A program made the position numbers and the translations under genes. Source: Azadirachta indica (Eukaryota; Streptophyta; Magnoliopsida; Sapindales; Meliaceae). From it: a DNA stretch of 64,000 nt. The notes beneath the pieces were generated by a model. That model was given only the letters and a program-made list of their open reading frames with translations. It made no database searches and was not told where the DNA came from. Numbering within the stretch: the first letter of the stretch is position 1; the number at the start of each line of letters is the position of its first letter. The stretch is taken from positions 10,272,274 through 10,336,273 of the forward strand of contig CM040444.1 in the NCBI GenBank assembly GCA_022749755.1, written 5' to 3'. Shown here piece after piece: positions 1 to 13,194 of the stretch.

Positions 1-1016
1 TACTAAAAGGAGGAACTCCAAGTTCTTCATTCTGAAAATTTAACATTATATGTATTAGTAACTTTAAAAAATTTACACTATGTTACTCTAAATTTCTCCA
101 TCACACTACCATTTCCTGAACTTCCTAAATGATGGTTGTACTTATACTTCCCACGTTTTTTCTTTGCCTTTTTAGTAACTTTCTATAATTAACCCAATAA
201 AACAAGTAAAGGTTTAGCTATTATAGTGAACAATAGACTATGAACTAAGCAAAAGATGAATTGCATTACCACAAAGTCTTTGGATAAAACTTTCTTCACA
301 ATGTGCCTTCGTGATGTTTGGATAATTAATGGGAGACAACTTTAATTGCTTGCGATTGTCCTTAAAAGGTCGAACAAAATCATTCATTAACGTTTATCTA
401 AAATTTCTTAAAGAAACTCTCATAAAGTGAAAGACCTGTGCTTTTTACTCTTCACATCAATCTCAAACTTGTTCTGAAAAATGATAAATTAAATATGAAA
501 ATTTTAAAACTTGTAAAAATCTAGTAATTGTAGTAAATAAATATTAATCATATTACATGAATGTAATTCACATATTTTCTTTCAATGTAATTGGAACCTT
601 TCTCTAATTATCATAGATGATTGGCACGTAATTTTTCACTAAAACTCCAATATAACTTCTTAAGTCATTGGCTCCGGAGCCTATTGGAACACCAAAATCA
701 TTATGCTCTACCACAATCTTCTTATCTTATGTTAATTTTTGCAGTTCCTTTTTCGTTGTTCATTTTCTTGTAGATTTCGCAAGTCTGATTGTAACTCTTC
801 ATCCATATTTTTATAAAAAAATAACTTTTCAATTAGTGAAACCTGCATTTTCAATTTTGTTGACTTTTATCATGGATACTATCAATCAATATATAATATA
901 AATAAAGTAAATATAATAAAAAGAGGTATATGTTGGTAGATCATAATTGAAGAATAAAAAATTGTGCATGTTGATGGAATAGAAGATAAAAAATACTTAG
1001 AAGAATTTTTTAAAAA
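1..1016. other. AT-rich sequence, no gene recognised
   Basis: I see no reading frame with recognisable protein similarity here. It lies next to the DUF4216-like end of the CACTA transposase remnant, so it may be the far part of that element. The terminal inverted repeat on this side was not found and could lie outside the window. Confidence 0.4.
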
Positions 1017-1379
1017 TTATTGTAGATCCAAATTTTTCCAAATTTCATCACAATCTGACATCTCATAAATTCCATTATCATCGTCCATTCCAAATTCACA
1101 TATTGCCAATTTGTTAGATAAATGCGTGTGTAAAACCATGCCATCACATTCATCATAATAACTATTTTTATAAACCCTTTCAACTACTGAACATAACACA
1201 AATTTAGTACTATCGATTTGATTCTTGACATAAAATACTTGTTTTGTATGTAACATTAAAACAAAACTGTCTAATTTATAACCAATTTTATTCAAATCAA
1301 CCATTGTAAAACTAAACTCATCAACATTAACAGTTGTGGTTTCAACCCCTTTGCATTTTAAAACAATTTTATTAAACAT
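1017..1379 (-). pseudogene. CACTA transposase remnant, DUF4216-like C-terminal domain
   Basis: A 120-residue open segment carries the DUF4216 signature seen at the C-terminus of plant En/Spm TNP2-type transposases: a VDEFSFTMVDLNKIGYK block followed by KQVFYVKNQIDSTKF. In the family this domain follows the transposase core and DUF4218, and that is the order on the minus strand here. It reads as one exon-like block of a decayed gene; the segments upstream in the same orientation are full of stops. Function in this copy is very unlikely. Confidence 0.7.
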
Positions 1380-1989
1380 AAAATAATCTAATTTTTATAT
1401 GTCATCAATGACCCATAAAAATTCATGTTACTGAAATGAGGATTCTTCTCCCTTACACTTAAAACCTACCTAATTTATGTAACAAGCATAACTCCACTAT
1501 TTTCAATTACACAATTATTGTCTCAATTTCTTGTTCTAAAATTGATATTGTTTACAAAATATGCTACATATTTAGTCACCAAAGATCGAGGCTTGTTTGT
1601 TAACCACCTTATTATTTCAGAAATATCTACACCTTGTTCAAGGTTATTTTGAACCTAAAATTATATATTTAGTTAACAAAACAAAAAAAATTATTTTTTA
1701 TGAAAATTAGGTGTGAACTTGAATTTTTTTAAATTAAAGAATGAAATAAGTATACTTACCTTATTCATTAGCCAACTACTAAAGGTTCATTTGTACTCAT
1801 TTTGCAACCATACTCATTGCTTGATTACTTTGGATTCGTATACCTTAAAAGCTCCTTGTGTTCCTTATGCAAATGGTTATCTACATTATTGTTACAATTT
1901 TTTTAACTGGTTTATGTTTAAATATGATACATAATAAATTATAAAAGAGCACTTACAAGGTATATGGGCAAATCTTTGGTGTGTTTGCC

Positions 1990-3977
1990 AAAATGTAAAG
2001 ATGTGCTTGATCTAGTGTTTTGGAGGTTAACTAGATTCATTTCTCTAGTACTTAAAGGGCTATCAGTAGGCAAGTTATGTTCTCATTAGTGTCATGGGTT
2101 AAAAGATGTTGAGTAGAAAAGTTTAGAGTTTCTTCATTAATATAGCTTTCAATCACTCAGGACGATTACGATTACGAACATAATCTTTATATACTTTCAT
2201 GCATTGCTCAAAAGGATACATCCATCTAAGTAAATAGGCCCACATAACCTCACTTCTTCAACAAGATAGACTGTAAAATGCACCATTATATGAAAGAAGT
2301 TGGTGGAAAAAATTGTTCAAATGTTAAAGTAACCTCAAGATCCTTTTGCAATCTATATAGACTTTCAACATCAAATACTTTGTTACACAAGCTATTGAAG
2401 AAGAAACACATCGACGTTATGGTAGCTCTAATTAGTTTCTGCAAGCAATTTCAAATTGTCAATGACAATAATTGTTGCATCAAAGTATGAAAATCGTAAA
2501 ACTTAGGACCTTGAAGACGACAATGTTCCATTGACACAATATTTCTAAAGTTAAAGCAATAGCCTTATGCCACTTTGGTTTCATGTGAGGTTTGACCAAA
2601 AATCATTTTTTGTTCTTTAGACAGTGTATAAAAGGCTGGTGGTAGATAGTTTTTACATTTTTAATCAAATACAAGTTGTGGCCTAATATCCATTCCCTTA
2701 AGGTCTTTTCTAGCATTAATCTCATCTTTTGTCTTATTCGATTGATGAAGTAATGTGCCATATCTATTATCACACACATTTTTTTTCAATGTGCATGACA
2801 TCCAACTAGTGTCGTACCTATAAATGCTACCAATACTCGAATTAAAAGAAGACTGATTTTTTCTTAAATAATTTTGACTCATTATAATTAATATACTTTC
2901 GTTTCTTACTTTTTTTAGCTTGAAATTATTTTCAATGTGTTCAACAAGTTTTAAGAATTTTTTACCATTCAACGAAACTGGAGACTCATCCAACTCTTAG
3001 TTACCATCAAATATTTTTTTTAATTTTCTATGTGGATGATTAATCGCTAAAAATTGATGATAACTCATGAAAACATTTTTTCTATTTTGTTTAAGCCAAC
3101 ATGACTTAGTATTTTTTGCACATTTTGAATAAGCATGATACCCCTTAACAATACAACGGGACAGGTTGTTATATGCAGGTAGATCACTTATTGTCCACAA
3201 TAAAATAGTCTATATATTAAACGTTTCTTTTTTCAATACATAATAGACATTTACACTTACTTCCTATACGGTTTTAAGGTCTTCAATTAAGGGTGCAAGA
3301 TAAACATTTAAGGCATTACTAGGCTATTTTGCGCCAGAAATCAACAATGATAACTTTATGAATTTCCTTTTCATGCAAAGCCATGGAAGAAGATTATAGG
3401 TTATCATTGCAACAGGCCAACAACTATCAACGGTGTTCTGTATGGATTTATCGCATTAGTTGAAAGCGTTAATCTAAGGTTCCTAGGATCTACTGGATGA
3501 CGAACTTGTCATCTTTTATTCTCTTTGTTGCACGCCAAATTATGTTTTCAGTAATGTATGGTGATTGAAACATGCGCTTAATCTTAAGAATAAGTAGAAA
3601 GTACTACAAAGTCTTAATTCGAATCCCATCTAATTTATTTTTTGGTTTGTTTTTTAGCTTTTTCCACCTATTTGGTTTACAGAAAAGGCATTCAATGTGA
3701 TTTGTGCACTCCATCCTATAAAGAATACAATTACTTCTACATATATCTATTTTCTCATATTTTAAGTCTAATCCTTTCATGATTTTTTTTTGACTTCATA
3801 AATTGATATGAGCAAAGTATTATTTTCAGGTGATACATCTCCATGAACATTCAATAAAGCTAAAAACCCTTTGTCCAAGCACCCAAAATTTCCTTTAACA
3901 TTATAAATTCTTATTAAACTAAATAGTTTTGAATGTTTAGAGCTCGGAAATAATAGTTTTTCAGTATCTTCAATCAT
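1990..3977 (-). pseudogene. CACTA TNP2-type transposase core remnant
   Basis: Several minus-strand segments in different frames match the TNP2 transposase in the expected order. 3777-3977 carries the region around LIRIYNVKGNFG and the SIYEVKK block. About 3690-3770 reads as the cysteine-containing NCILYRMEC stretch. 2997-3200 reads MWTISDLPAYNNLS, in the TNP2 'LWTINDFPAYGNLSG' block, with KSCWLKQNRKNVF after it. 2661-2993 contains KKNVCDNRYGTLL and a KTKDEINARKDLK block. Around 2090-2290 a DUF4218-like stretch (EEVRLCGPIYLDG) can be followed. Stops and frame changes separate all of these, so the gene is dead. The family cuts and pastes CACTA elements with 3-bp target duplications. Confidence 0.75.
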
Positions 3978-4111
3978 CTCCCTAAAATGTTTAGGATTTT
4001 TTCAGTGTTCATAAACATCTTCTACCATGTCAACAACATTACTAAAATCCTTGTACCTAAATTAATGACTTTCATAATGTGTCTAAGAATTTGAAATACT
4101 AGAATTATGGC

Positions 4112-4342
4112 CTATCTCTCCATGTCTATTCTAAATGGTGTATATGTTAGAAGAAAACCTTTTTCAAACAAATATGATCTCATTTGTTCAAATGTATGAA
4201 AATCGATATTGCAACATGAGTTACATGAATATCTAATTGACCTATAGTTTTCTGCATTTACCATTACAAAAGTCGAGAATTCATTGATTCTATTCTCATA
4301 TTTTGTCGATAATTTGTCACTTAATATCCAATTTTTATCCAT
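4112..4342 (-). pseudogene. Transposase-associated domain (CACTA N-terminus)
   Basis: A 76-residue segment beginning MDKNWILSDKLSTKYENRI and containing a CNSCCN cysteine cluster matches the transposase-associated domain (PF13963 type) at the N-terminus of TNP2 proteins, where the pattern is DKSWM...Y..G...F..FA......I.CPC..C. It lies upstream of the TNP2 core on the same strand, as expected for the first exon. The GF..TYTPF ending corresponds to the usual HL...GF...Y..W motif. Confidence 0.75.
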
Positions 4343-4974
4343 TTCAACTTGTCAACCTGTTTATTTGAATGTCATGTATTAATATGAAATCAATAGCATA
4401 CGCATAATATGAAATATACTATAAAACTATGTGTCTACTGTAAAATAAAAAATATAAATAATACATGTTCACATACAAAAAATAACACTTCAATATTCAA
4501 TTCAACCATAGCTACAACTATAACCCAAACTATAATTACAACCATAACCACAACCACAAGCACAACCATAACTACAGTAAAATAATAAATAAAAAAAGAA
4601 TGTCAAGACAACTTACTTGATTCACAACTTTATTCAGGCAATTTATTAATTTTTTCTTGATTCCTATGAAACTACAAAATATTAAATCAAATATATATAA
4701 TTTAGTCATAATAAGAAATAAAATGGTCTTAATAAATGTTAATTTCTAATTTCTTTTTAAAACTGTAAATATTTTTAATAACCAAAACAAGGGTAGAAAA
4801 AATCTTACATTTTTCAGTAACGATGATTAAACTACTGATCGAACCAGCAATTTCGTGATTTAATAGAGAATGGCATTGGAACGACAATTTTAGGGTAAAG
4901 GTAAGAGTTTTCGGCAATAGTCAAGGTAAGGGATAGAGTAAAGGAGATTGACTTGAATTTTGGTAAGTGTGGGT

Positions 4975-5112
4975 ATGTTTATTAAACACAAAATGGCATC
5001 GTATGGTCACTATAACATAATAAATGGGTATGGTCACTGTAGCATAAGAAGCTTGTATGGTTGCTGTAGCATAATAAGTGCAGTATTGTCGTTATAGCAA
5101 AATGATTAAAAT
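4975..5112. repeat. Subterminal repeats of the CACTA element
   Basis: Four imperfect copies of a unit of about 31 bp are tandemly arranged. Each contains a core like TGGTCACTGTAGCATAA (variants TCACTATAACATAA, TTGCTGTAGCATAA, TCGTTATAGCAAAA). Short repeated motifs just inside the ends are typical of En/Spm-type transposons, where they bind the TNPA-like protein. The position upstream of the transposase N-terminus fits. A clear CACTA terminus was not found; degenerate candidates lie up to about 5,740. Confidence 0.55.
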
Positions 5113-5277
5113 AATGTCATTTTATATGTATATATCATAAATTACTAATGCATGTCTTAGTGTCAATAAATATTGATATTTTTTTATCATTTTATAGAAA
5201 AAATATATTGTATCTATTTTTCCTAATACTTTATGTAAAGTATTAGGAGTCTAATACCAGTGATTGTCATATTTTTA

Positions 5278-5470
5278 TTAATGACACTTTTTTTTGTTCA
5301 TTTCTAACAACCGTGGAAAACTTACCATTCCTTTTTCATTCTTAACAACCATGGAAGGTTGCCTACAACAGTCATAGAAGACTGCCTTTCTTTGTTCATT
5401 CTTAAACGTCATGGAAGGCTGCTTGCAAGAGCTTGCCCAGTCATGGAAGGTTGCGTGCAATAGCAGCTAT
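5278..5470. repeat. Irregular short repeats around TCATGGAAGG
   Basis: The motif CATGGAAGGTTGC, or close variants, recurs about five times (near 5,349, 5,375, 5,410, 5,444 and, weaker, 5,310), interleaved with TTCATTCTTAA. It is probably part of the CACTA terminal region or an old minisatellite. No coding potential is evident. Confidence 0.4.
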
Positions 5471-5739
5471 ATATGAAAGAGAGATGAAGAGACAAGGGAA
5501 GAAGAAAAAAATAAAGAAAGAGAAACAAAATTAATATTGGACTCATTATAAGTTATATTGTCTTTTTACATAGCCAACGTAGTCATCTAAATAAACTGTT
5601 TAAAATAACAGTTAAAGTTGATATCAGCAGCGAAAAAATGACCTTCATATATTCTAAAACTGTGATGAAAATTATCATATTGGTCGGAGGAAATTGCAAG
5701 CTACCCTAAAGTTAATTTTATTTTCAGTAGAGCATAAAA

Positions 5740-6138
5740 TTGAGAAATACTAATTAATTTGAAAATTTTTTATATATATTTAAACAAATTTTTTTTTATA
5801 ATTAATTAAACAAAAGTGAAACTAATTAAAAGCATGCATCTATGTGTGTGTATATATCTATACACAGGGGATAACATTTTTATCCTGAATTTTGAAAAAA
5901 TAATAAATTAGGATATAGTTTGTTCCTACATTGAAGGCTATCAAAGACTGAAAATGTTAAAATGAAGCAAATCATGTACTGATTTGTCATTTCATCATCA
6001 TTCAGCGATGAAAATGTTATTAATCCAATATAAAACTATATATATAACTATAATATATGAGAATTAGTGAACATGAAGTCAATAACTGAAAATCATCATC
6101 AAAACGGCCAAAAAGTCTGAAACGCCGACGTCGCCGTC

Positions 6139-6169
<31 letters not shown>

Positions 6170-7439
6170 GTTTTACCTCACCGCGGCTGTTTTGCTCTCC
6201 CTTGAACACGCTCCTACTCCAGCCTTGAGTTAATAGAAACATAAACAGATATATAAAAGCATAAACACAAAAGCTAAAAACTAAAAGCCAAAAGCACCTT
6301 TTAAGTTGAGAGCAATTTAGACATGGGAAGCGCAAGAACTTTTCCAGAATAAATACAGCTTCATCTGCTTTCTACTACTCTTATCATCATTAGTATTATC
6401 GCCGTTGGGGTTGGCCTGTAGTATTTAATTGATTCATTAACAAAATCATCAATCAAATTCAATGTTGAAAAAATAAATAAATAAAAACAAATCATAAATA
6501 TATACATACCATTGTGCAGTTATACCAGTTTCTACTTCTGCTTTTGCACTTGGGTATTTTATTTGTTGCGAGAATCTGCTTGTTTCGTTGAAATTTTTTA
6601 TAGAAGGACTTTTTGACTTTTTACAGAGGTTTTACCACCCTTTATTTGCACCACGTTGCTTTTCACTTGAGGTTTTGCAACATGTGGCTAAATGCATGCA
6701 GGACATGTAGTGAAATCTGAGTATCCCTTGGCATTAAGCGCCAGCACATATTCTCAAGTTTGAGGTTGTGTTTTAAGGGTAAAAATCTCTTTATTTGGAA
6801 ATACATATCCGAATTAAATTTTAACTGAATATAACCCAATATATCATTAAAAGAAAAAAATGAGCAATAAAATAAAATAAATTGAAAAATTTTTATATAC
6901 CATTTAATTTTGCATACTACATATTAAATACCGGTTTATGTGAAGAGTTAGATACCTTTGAATTTTCAGAAAACATGAAAATACTAATAAATAAGAACAA
7001 ATCAAGATACTAAAATATTCATATTTCTTTTTTTTACTTTGGTGCTGGTAATCTATTATATATTGATCATAAAATTTTTACATAAAACATGTCTAACCTT
7101 TTATTTAATAAAATTTTTAAAAATTGTATTATTTTTATTATATTTTTTAAAAAATTATCAAACACAATAATTAATATAAATAAAAAAATATTAATATATA
7201 GTATATTTATTGTACATAATGATAATTGAAATTCACATCACCTAATTAAGGTAGGTTCTTAATGTTGCTCTATCCTAGCGGGAGATGGCAATTCACATCA
7301 CCTGTTTTCTTCTCAATTCAGTCCGCGTTTCGACTTGAGAAAGGAAGCCAAAAACCCGAGAGCTACCAAAATTGAAAGAGCATATAAACATAGCCGAGAG
7401 AAGGAAAAGAAACAAAAGGGAGAAAAAGAAAAAATAGCA
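5740..7439. other. Non-coding stretch with one microsatellite
   Basis: No recognisable gene. A (CA)n(TA)n microsatellite lies at 6,139-6,169. Short open stretches on the minus strand near 6,310-6,420 and 6,530-6,760 have no family resemblance I can name and are broken by stops. The right edge is the point where the minus-strand gypsy polyprotein loses similarity. Confidence 0.4.
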
Positions 7440-9960
7440 AGAAAATTTAGCAAATAAATAGCAGGAAAATTTCTCAGTAGTTTCTCTTACCAATTCAGGT
7501 CCCACAATTGATGTCTCACTAACCTCCACCTAACAAATTGAAGATTGGAATAGCTTGCCATATAATGCTTTAAAAGGAACCATTCCAACACTATTCTAAT
7601 AACTATTATTGTAGGAAAATTTGATTAAAGGTAAATGTTCAGCCCAAGACCCTTTAAAATCTAAGGTACAGGATCTGAGCATATCCTCTAGTATTTCGAT
7701 AATTCTTTCGGATTGACCATCTGTCTAAAGATGATAGGCTGTACTAAAATTCAACTTAGTGCGCATACTTTTCTGCAAACTTCTCCCAAATTGCGATGTA
7801 AACCTTATATCTCTATCGAATATAATTGATAAAGGCACTTTGTGTAATCTTACTATCTCCCGAACATACAATTTAGTCAAAGTTTCTACAGTATCAATAG
7901 ATTTGATAAGTAAAATGTGAGCAGACTTTGTTAATCTATCCACAATTACCCATACACTTTCATGATTCTTTTGGGTTTTGGGTAGCCCTTTCATATAATC
8001 TACAATTACATGTTCCTATTTCCATTCAGCTAGTAGAAGAGGTTGAAGTAATCCTGCTGGTTTCTGATATTCTATTTTACCTATTGGCATATCAAACACT
8101 TAGCCACAAATTCTCCCACGTCTTTCTTCTTCCCATTCCACTAGAAACATCTGCGCAATTTTTGGTACATTTTTATACTATCAGCATGTATGGTAAACTT
8201 GAATTTATGAGCCTCATTAAGCACGTCTTTTCTAAGAGACTCATTGATGGTACAAAAGGTCTATCAGCAAATCTTAAACCAATACACAAATCTATAGACC
8301 ACTCCTCTATAGCCTCATTATTCTTTAACTTAGCTTGCACTGACTTAGCTTTAGGATTACTTTGTTGAGCAATAATCACCTTTCGAAGGATGGTAGGTTA
8401 GGCTACTAGGTTGAATAAGAAGGGTTGGCTTCTTGATTCATTAATCCTCAAATCAAAATCTTCTCAATCACTACACATCTTCCACTTACGACAGGAAAAT
8501 CTTGCCAATACGCCCTGAGACTTCCTACTCAAAGCATCTACTACCACATTAACTTTACCTAAATGATAATGTAAGGTGAAATCATAATCTTCTAGGTATC
8601 CATCCACCTTATCTGCCTTAAGATAAGATTCTTCTAGGTAAAAAGATATTGAAGACTCATATGATCTCAGAATACTTCAAATTCTCACTGTACAAATAAT
8701 GTCTCCATATTTTTAATGCAAATACAACGGCGGTAAGTTTTAAGTCATATGTAGGATAGTTATACTCATGGGCCTCTAGTTGGTCTGAACCATACGCTAC
8801 TACTCTCCTTGATTGCATTAAAATACAACTAAGACCCACACGTGAAGCATCACAATAAACTATGTATCCTACACCCCGCTTAAGAATAATTGAAACTGTG
8901 GCTGAGGTCAAATGATTTTTTAGCTCTATCAAGGCTTGCTTATATTCATCGTTCCACTCAAATTTTGCCCATTTTCTAGTTAATTTAATCAAATGTGCTG
9001 TTATTTAAGAAAAATCTTTTAGAAATCTACAATAATATCCTGCTAGACTTAGAAAACTTCTAATCTTTAACATATTTTTTGGCCTATTCCAATTAAGCAC
9101 TGCCTCCACCTTAGCAGGATCTATAAAAATACTTTCCTTTGACACCACATGTCCAAGGAATTTAACCTCAGTAATCCAGAACTCACATTTACTCTATTTT
9201 GCATATAAATGATGCTTCCTCAACACTTGCAAATTAATATGTAAATGTTGCTTATACTTTTCCTTTGACTTAAAATATATTAAAATATCATCGACAAACA
9301 TCACCACAAACTAATCAAGGTAGGGGAGAAAAATTCTATGCATCAGATCCATAAATGCTACAGAAGCATTGGTTAAACCAAATGGCATCACTACAAACTC
9401 AAAATGTCCCCATCTAGTACGAAAAGCCGTCTTTAAGATATCTTCATCTCTAACTCTCAACTAGTGGTAACTAAATCGAATATCAATCTTCGAGAAGTAT
9501 CTAAAACCACGCAACTAATCAAACAAGTCATTAATTCTAGGTAAAGGATATTTGTTCTTCACTGTCACCCGGTTCAATTATTTATATCCACACACAACCT
9601 CAAACTCCCATCCTTCTTTTTAGCAAATAAAATCAGTGCTCCCCTATAGAGAAGTACTACGTCGAATAAACCCTTTATCTAATAACTCCGACAGCTAAAT
9701 CCTTAACTCTTGTAGTTTAACCGTTGCCATCCTATAAGGGACTACTGAAATTGGTGAGGTACCGAGATACATATCAATAGTAAAATCCACTTCTCTCTTA
9801 GAAGGTAATTTAGGTAAATCATCAGAAAATACTTCTTGAAACTCATCAATTACTGGAATAGTTAGAGTTACTAAATCACCAATATCATAACTCATCACAT
9901 TCACCACCCATCTTAAATGATCTGTATGTTCATTATACCTAATATGAACTAGTCATCTGG
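7440..9960 (-). pseudogene. Ty3/gypsy chromovirus pol remnant (PR-RT-RNaseH-IN)
   Basis: Minus-strand segments follow in pol order. 9695-9907 is the protease-RT linker (DEFQEVFSDDLPKLPSKREVD). RT lies at about 9,000-9,700 with its catalytic FVDD box near 9,283-9,303. RNase H is at 8,657-8,992 ([17 protein letters not shown]). Integrase at 7,725-7,994 has DRLTKSAH and FDRDIRFTSQF, followed by a stop and then TDGQSERIIEIL. Similarity continues to about 7,440, where the integrase tail (VEVSETSIVGPELV) is lost. Stops and frame changes are scattered throughout. The 3' LTR is missing, so the element was truncated on this side. The order PR-RT-RH-IN and the downstream primer site identify Ty3/gypsy. 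Confidence 0.85.
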
Positions 9961-10811
9961 CTCGATGTCTGCATCAGTGGTGGACACTGGTTTTGATAAT
10001 GGCCATATTCTCTACATTTGAAGCACACACCTAAAGGTATACAAAACCTCTGGTCATCTTGGGTGCTTCCCTAAACAGATCTAGTTGTTTGACCTTATGT
10101 TTACCTTAAACGCGGACACATGTTTCGATAATGACCTTGTTGCACATACTCAAAACACACACCTAGTATCTTGCAAGAATCTTGGTTGTCACAGATAAAA
10201 GGCTAACTTTTCATCTATTTCTTCTCTCCTTACTTAGGAAGCTTTTGGTTAGAACTTCTCTTCTTTGTTCCACTATTTGGTTGATCTCTTCCTTATCTTG
10301 CTCTACCATTAAAGTTTATTCAACTACTTTTGAATAGTTCTAAAGGTTCAACACTATAAGTTCATGTTGCAGCAATAGCTTTAGACCTTTCACAAACTAA
10401 GCACAAACTGCTTAGTTTTGTCTTTCTCCCTTGAAATCATTGAAGTAGTAAACTGACATAATGCTTTAAACCTTACCTCGTATTGTTCCATTAACATACT
10501 TTCCTTAGATGAATAAATTCATCTAATATGGCATCACAAAATACCTCAGGAAAATATTTACCCATGAAAGCTTCCTTGAAAGCATCCCACATCCATTTTT
10601 CTTCCTGCTTTGTAATCTTAACAGTGTGCCACCAATTGTTTGCCTGCTCAACCAATAGGAATGTTGCAAGTGCAACCCAAATCTTTTTGGGTGCTTGCAT
10701 AGCGTCTAAAATTCGGTTAATTTTCTTCACCCATTCCTTAGCAATTAATGGACCGAAATTTCCATTAAAAGTTGGAGAATTGAGTTTCTTATATTCACTC
10801 AATGCTGACAT
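9961..10811 (-). pseudogene. Ty3/gypsy gag remnant with zinc knuckles
   Basis: The start MSALSEYKKLNSPTFNG at 10,811 leads into a retrotransposon gag domain (WVKKINRILDAM, ATFLLVEQANNWW, FKEAFMGKYFP). After frame breaks, two zinc knuckles can be read. One at about 9,983-10,033 is intact (CFKCREYGHYQNQC, CX2CX4HX4C). The other at about 10,111-10,161 has lost its second cysteine (CFEYVQQGHYRNMC). Gag would form the particle and bind element RNA. The gene is interrupted and cannot make a full protein. Confidence 0.85.
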
Positions 10812-11764
10812 ATTTTGACCCCATTACCATTAACCTGGTTTTGTGAATTACTGATGATCTCGCGAAGAATAGTAATAAATTCTCTCATCGTTGGAACTCA
10901 CCAAACTCTTCCCCTCTTTGTGAAGAGGACATTTCTGTTTTCCTATTATCAAATATACTAAAACAATAGATTTCATATCATAAGAGTTAAAGTAAAGCAA
11001 CATGAAATGAATAAATTTCAATAACATAGGTAAAACAAAAGTCATATATACATATACAAATTTATAATTCTTTACAACAAAACCAACAAAGGGTACTCAA
11101 AGGATAACAAAACTTAAGTTACCCTACATAAGTATATACAAAACACTATATACATAGAAAAAGTTAGTCATTATCTAGTTTGTCTTCCCTACGCCAACTC
11201 ACCACCACTTTGCGTAAGTGTCTTCGATAACAACAAGCTCAAAAGGTTCCTCCATCCTAATAGGAAAAGGATCTAGTATTATTGATTTCTTTTCATTAGT
11301 CTCATTCGTTGTACTATTCTCACCCCTAAGACTTGTCTCACCTGCTAAACTTTCTTTTAACTTCTTCATCCAGCGCATTTTAGTCCTATATGTATTTAGA
11401 AATCTCCTAGTATAGTATAAACGTCATGCCATATGTTTATTCTGATTCACTCCCTTGTCATAGACCTTTAGACCCATCATTGTCTCATTATTCACATCTT
11501 GAGGAGTACACGAACTTGAATCAGTATCTAAATAATGTTTAATAGTCTCTGTCAAATTCTCTCTTGAGAACACTACTTAGAGCACATTACTCATTCCTAT
11601 TTATATAAGTCCACCTGTCATACTTGTACTTCCCCATACTACAAGATCAAATGTATTAAAATTAAAAATTGATATAAAATAATAAAGTGCAAGTAACAAC
11701 AAGCTAAAATATCTCTAATACTTTCCCACTATTATAAAAGATGTCTACAGAATTTTAACCTTAA

Positions 11765-11776
11765 GCTCTAATACCA
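11765..11776 (-). other. Primer binding site (initiator tRNA-Met type)
   Basis: Read on the minus strand the site is TGGTATTAGAGC, one mismatch from TGGTATCAGAGC, the complement of the initiator tRNA-Met 3' end used by many plant gypsy and copia elements. It lies about 950 bp upstream of the gag start and directly inside the presumed LTR end, fixing the direction of the element. Confidence 0.7.
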
Positions 11777-11778
11777 AT

Positions 11779-12954
11779 TGCTTTATTTTGTTACTTAACA
11801 AAATATAATCAATTTCATGACTTTTAAAATCCAAGTACAAGCATGAAAATTATATCAAAACCGTACGTTGTAAAATCATGCTCTTATAATTGCACATAGT
11901 TTCAAAACTAGTAAAATCTTTTTTTAGAGTATCCCTTATCTTCTACTTACAAATCTCCAGCATTGCCTAAATATGAAAAATAAAGATAAGTTAATGCCTA
12001 GTAAACATTTATACACAAAAGCAATTTTAAAATTTGCAATGAATAAATTTGATCATAAAAACACTTCTTAATTTCTAACGAAAAGTGTAGTAAAATATTA
12101 AATCAAATTTTCAATTTCAATATCATATAAACAACGTAAAACACATAATTCCATTATTTAAAAAAAAGAAATTTTCATAAATGTTGTGCTTGCATACTTT
12201 ACGAGCATTATTTTAAAGGATCGCCATCCCCAAATCTAGCCATATGTACTTTAGAGGCATTATTCTTAAGCATTGTCATCCCATCAAAAACGACCTTTAA
12301 GGGCATAATTCTTGGGGACCGTTGCCCCAAACATTGGTTCCACATTACAACAACAATCATGACCATCACACTTTCATATATCAAATTATTTCACAATATT
12401 TTCATACAATCATCTATATTATAAAAATACGACCCGTGTCGATACAATTTTTTTCTCTATATTCGAAAATATAACATGCAAATGAAAATTTTTATTTAAA
12501 TATGATTTTAAAGAAAATAATTAATTAGATTGACATGTGATAATTTAGGAAATTCATAAACGTTAATTAAAAAACTTTGAATGTGATAAAACACCATATT
12601 TTTCAATTTTAAATTTAAAATCTACCAGATGCATATAAATATCTACTTGTATTTCGCACAATAATCCTCACTCTCCTACTGGCTTTTCATTTTTCTCCAA
12701 ATCACTCCCTAATATCAATTTAACAACATAATAAATAATAAATCAAACTTAATTATCTAAAAAAAATACTATTCACACATATAAATATTCTAACTCAATA
12801 AAATTTTAAAACTAAATTATGTAATTTAACTTGCTAAAATTTAAAACTTTTATAACAAAATAAAAATTCTCACCGAGTTTATCCCCCCTGTTCCCTTTAT
12901 GTTTCCTTTTTTGTCTACTGCTTCTAATGATAAAAGCAAAGACTACACATACAA

Positions 12955-12998
<44 letters not shown>

Positions 12999-13194
12999 AT
13001 ATGTGCTGACCACTTTACCAAAGGCTTACGCCCTTTATTTTATTATATTTATAACATTTTTTTTTCTTTACTTACACGTTGCACACTAAAAGCTAAACCA
13101 AAAGCTAAAATTCCATCAACTTCTTCACATGGTAATGCCTAACTCCACCACCAATAATCTCAAAACATTTGTAAAAATCATTTCATTTTATTCA
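11779..13194 (-). repeat. Probable 5' LTR of the minus-strand chromovirus
   Basis: The inner end (TGCTTTATTTTG on the plus strand) sits two bases from the primer site. The outer end is placed tentatively at ...TTTTATTCA (13,194), because the same sequence in reverse begins the opposing element at 13,459. No second copy exists in the window to confirm the boundary. Contents include three imperfect tandem repeats at about 12,197-12,340 and a (TA)n(TATG)n microsatellite at about 12,955-12,998. Confidence 0.45.
12197..12340. repeat. Three imperfect ~48-bp repeats in the LTR
   Basis: Three neighbouring units share the pattern (G)GCATTATTCTTAA..GATCGCCATCCC..AAA. They start near 12,204, 12,253 and 12,300. 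Such small tandem repeats often occur in the U3 part of large plant gypsy LTRs; here they are diverged. Confidence 0.5.

Noticed and set aside
6310..6770. Short minus-strand open stretches that could be exons of a host gene
   Set aside because: Stops in every frame between the pieces and no recognisable family, so there is not enough to call a gene.
7293..7529. Minus-strand frame beginning MEVSETSIVGPELVRET that looks like a first exon with a splice donor
   Set aside because: Read in context it is the integrase tail of the minus-strand gypsy element (family pattern 'CW.EVGE....GPELV'), and the remainder is low-complexity sequence.
12812..13142. Open frames with Tyr/Ile/Thr-rich runs on both strands
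   Set aside because: Translations of the (TA)n(TATG)n microsatellite.
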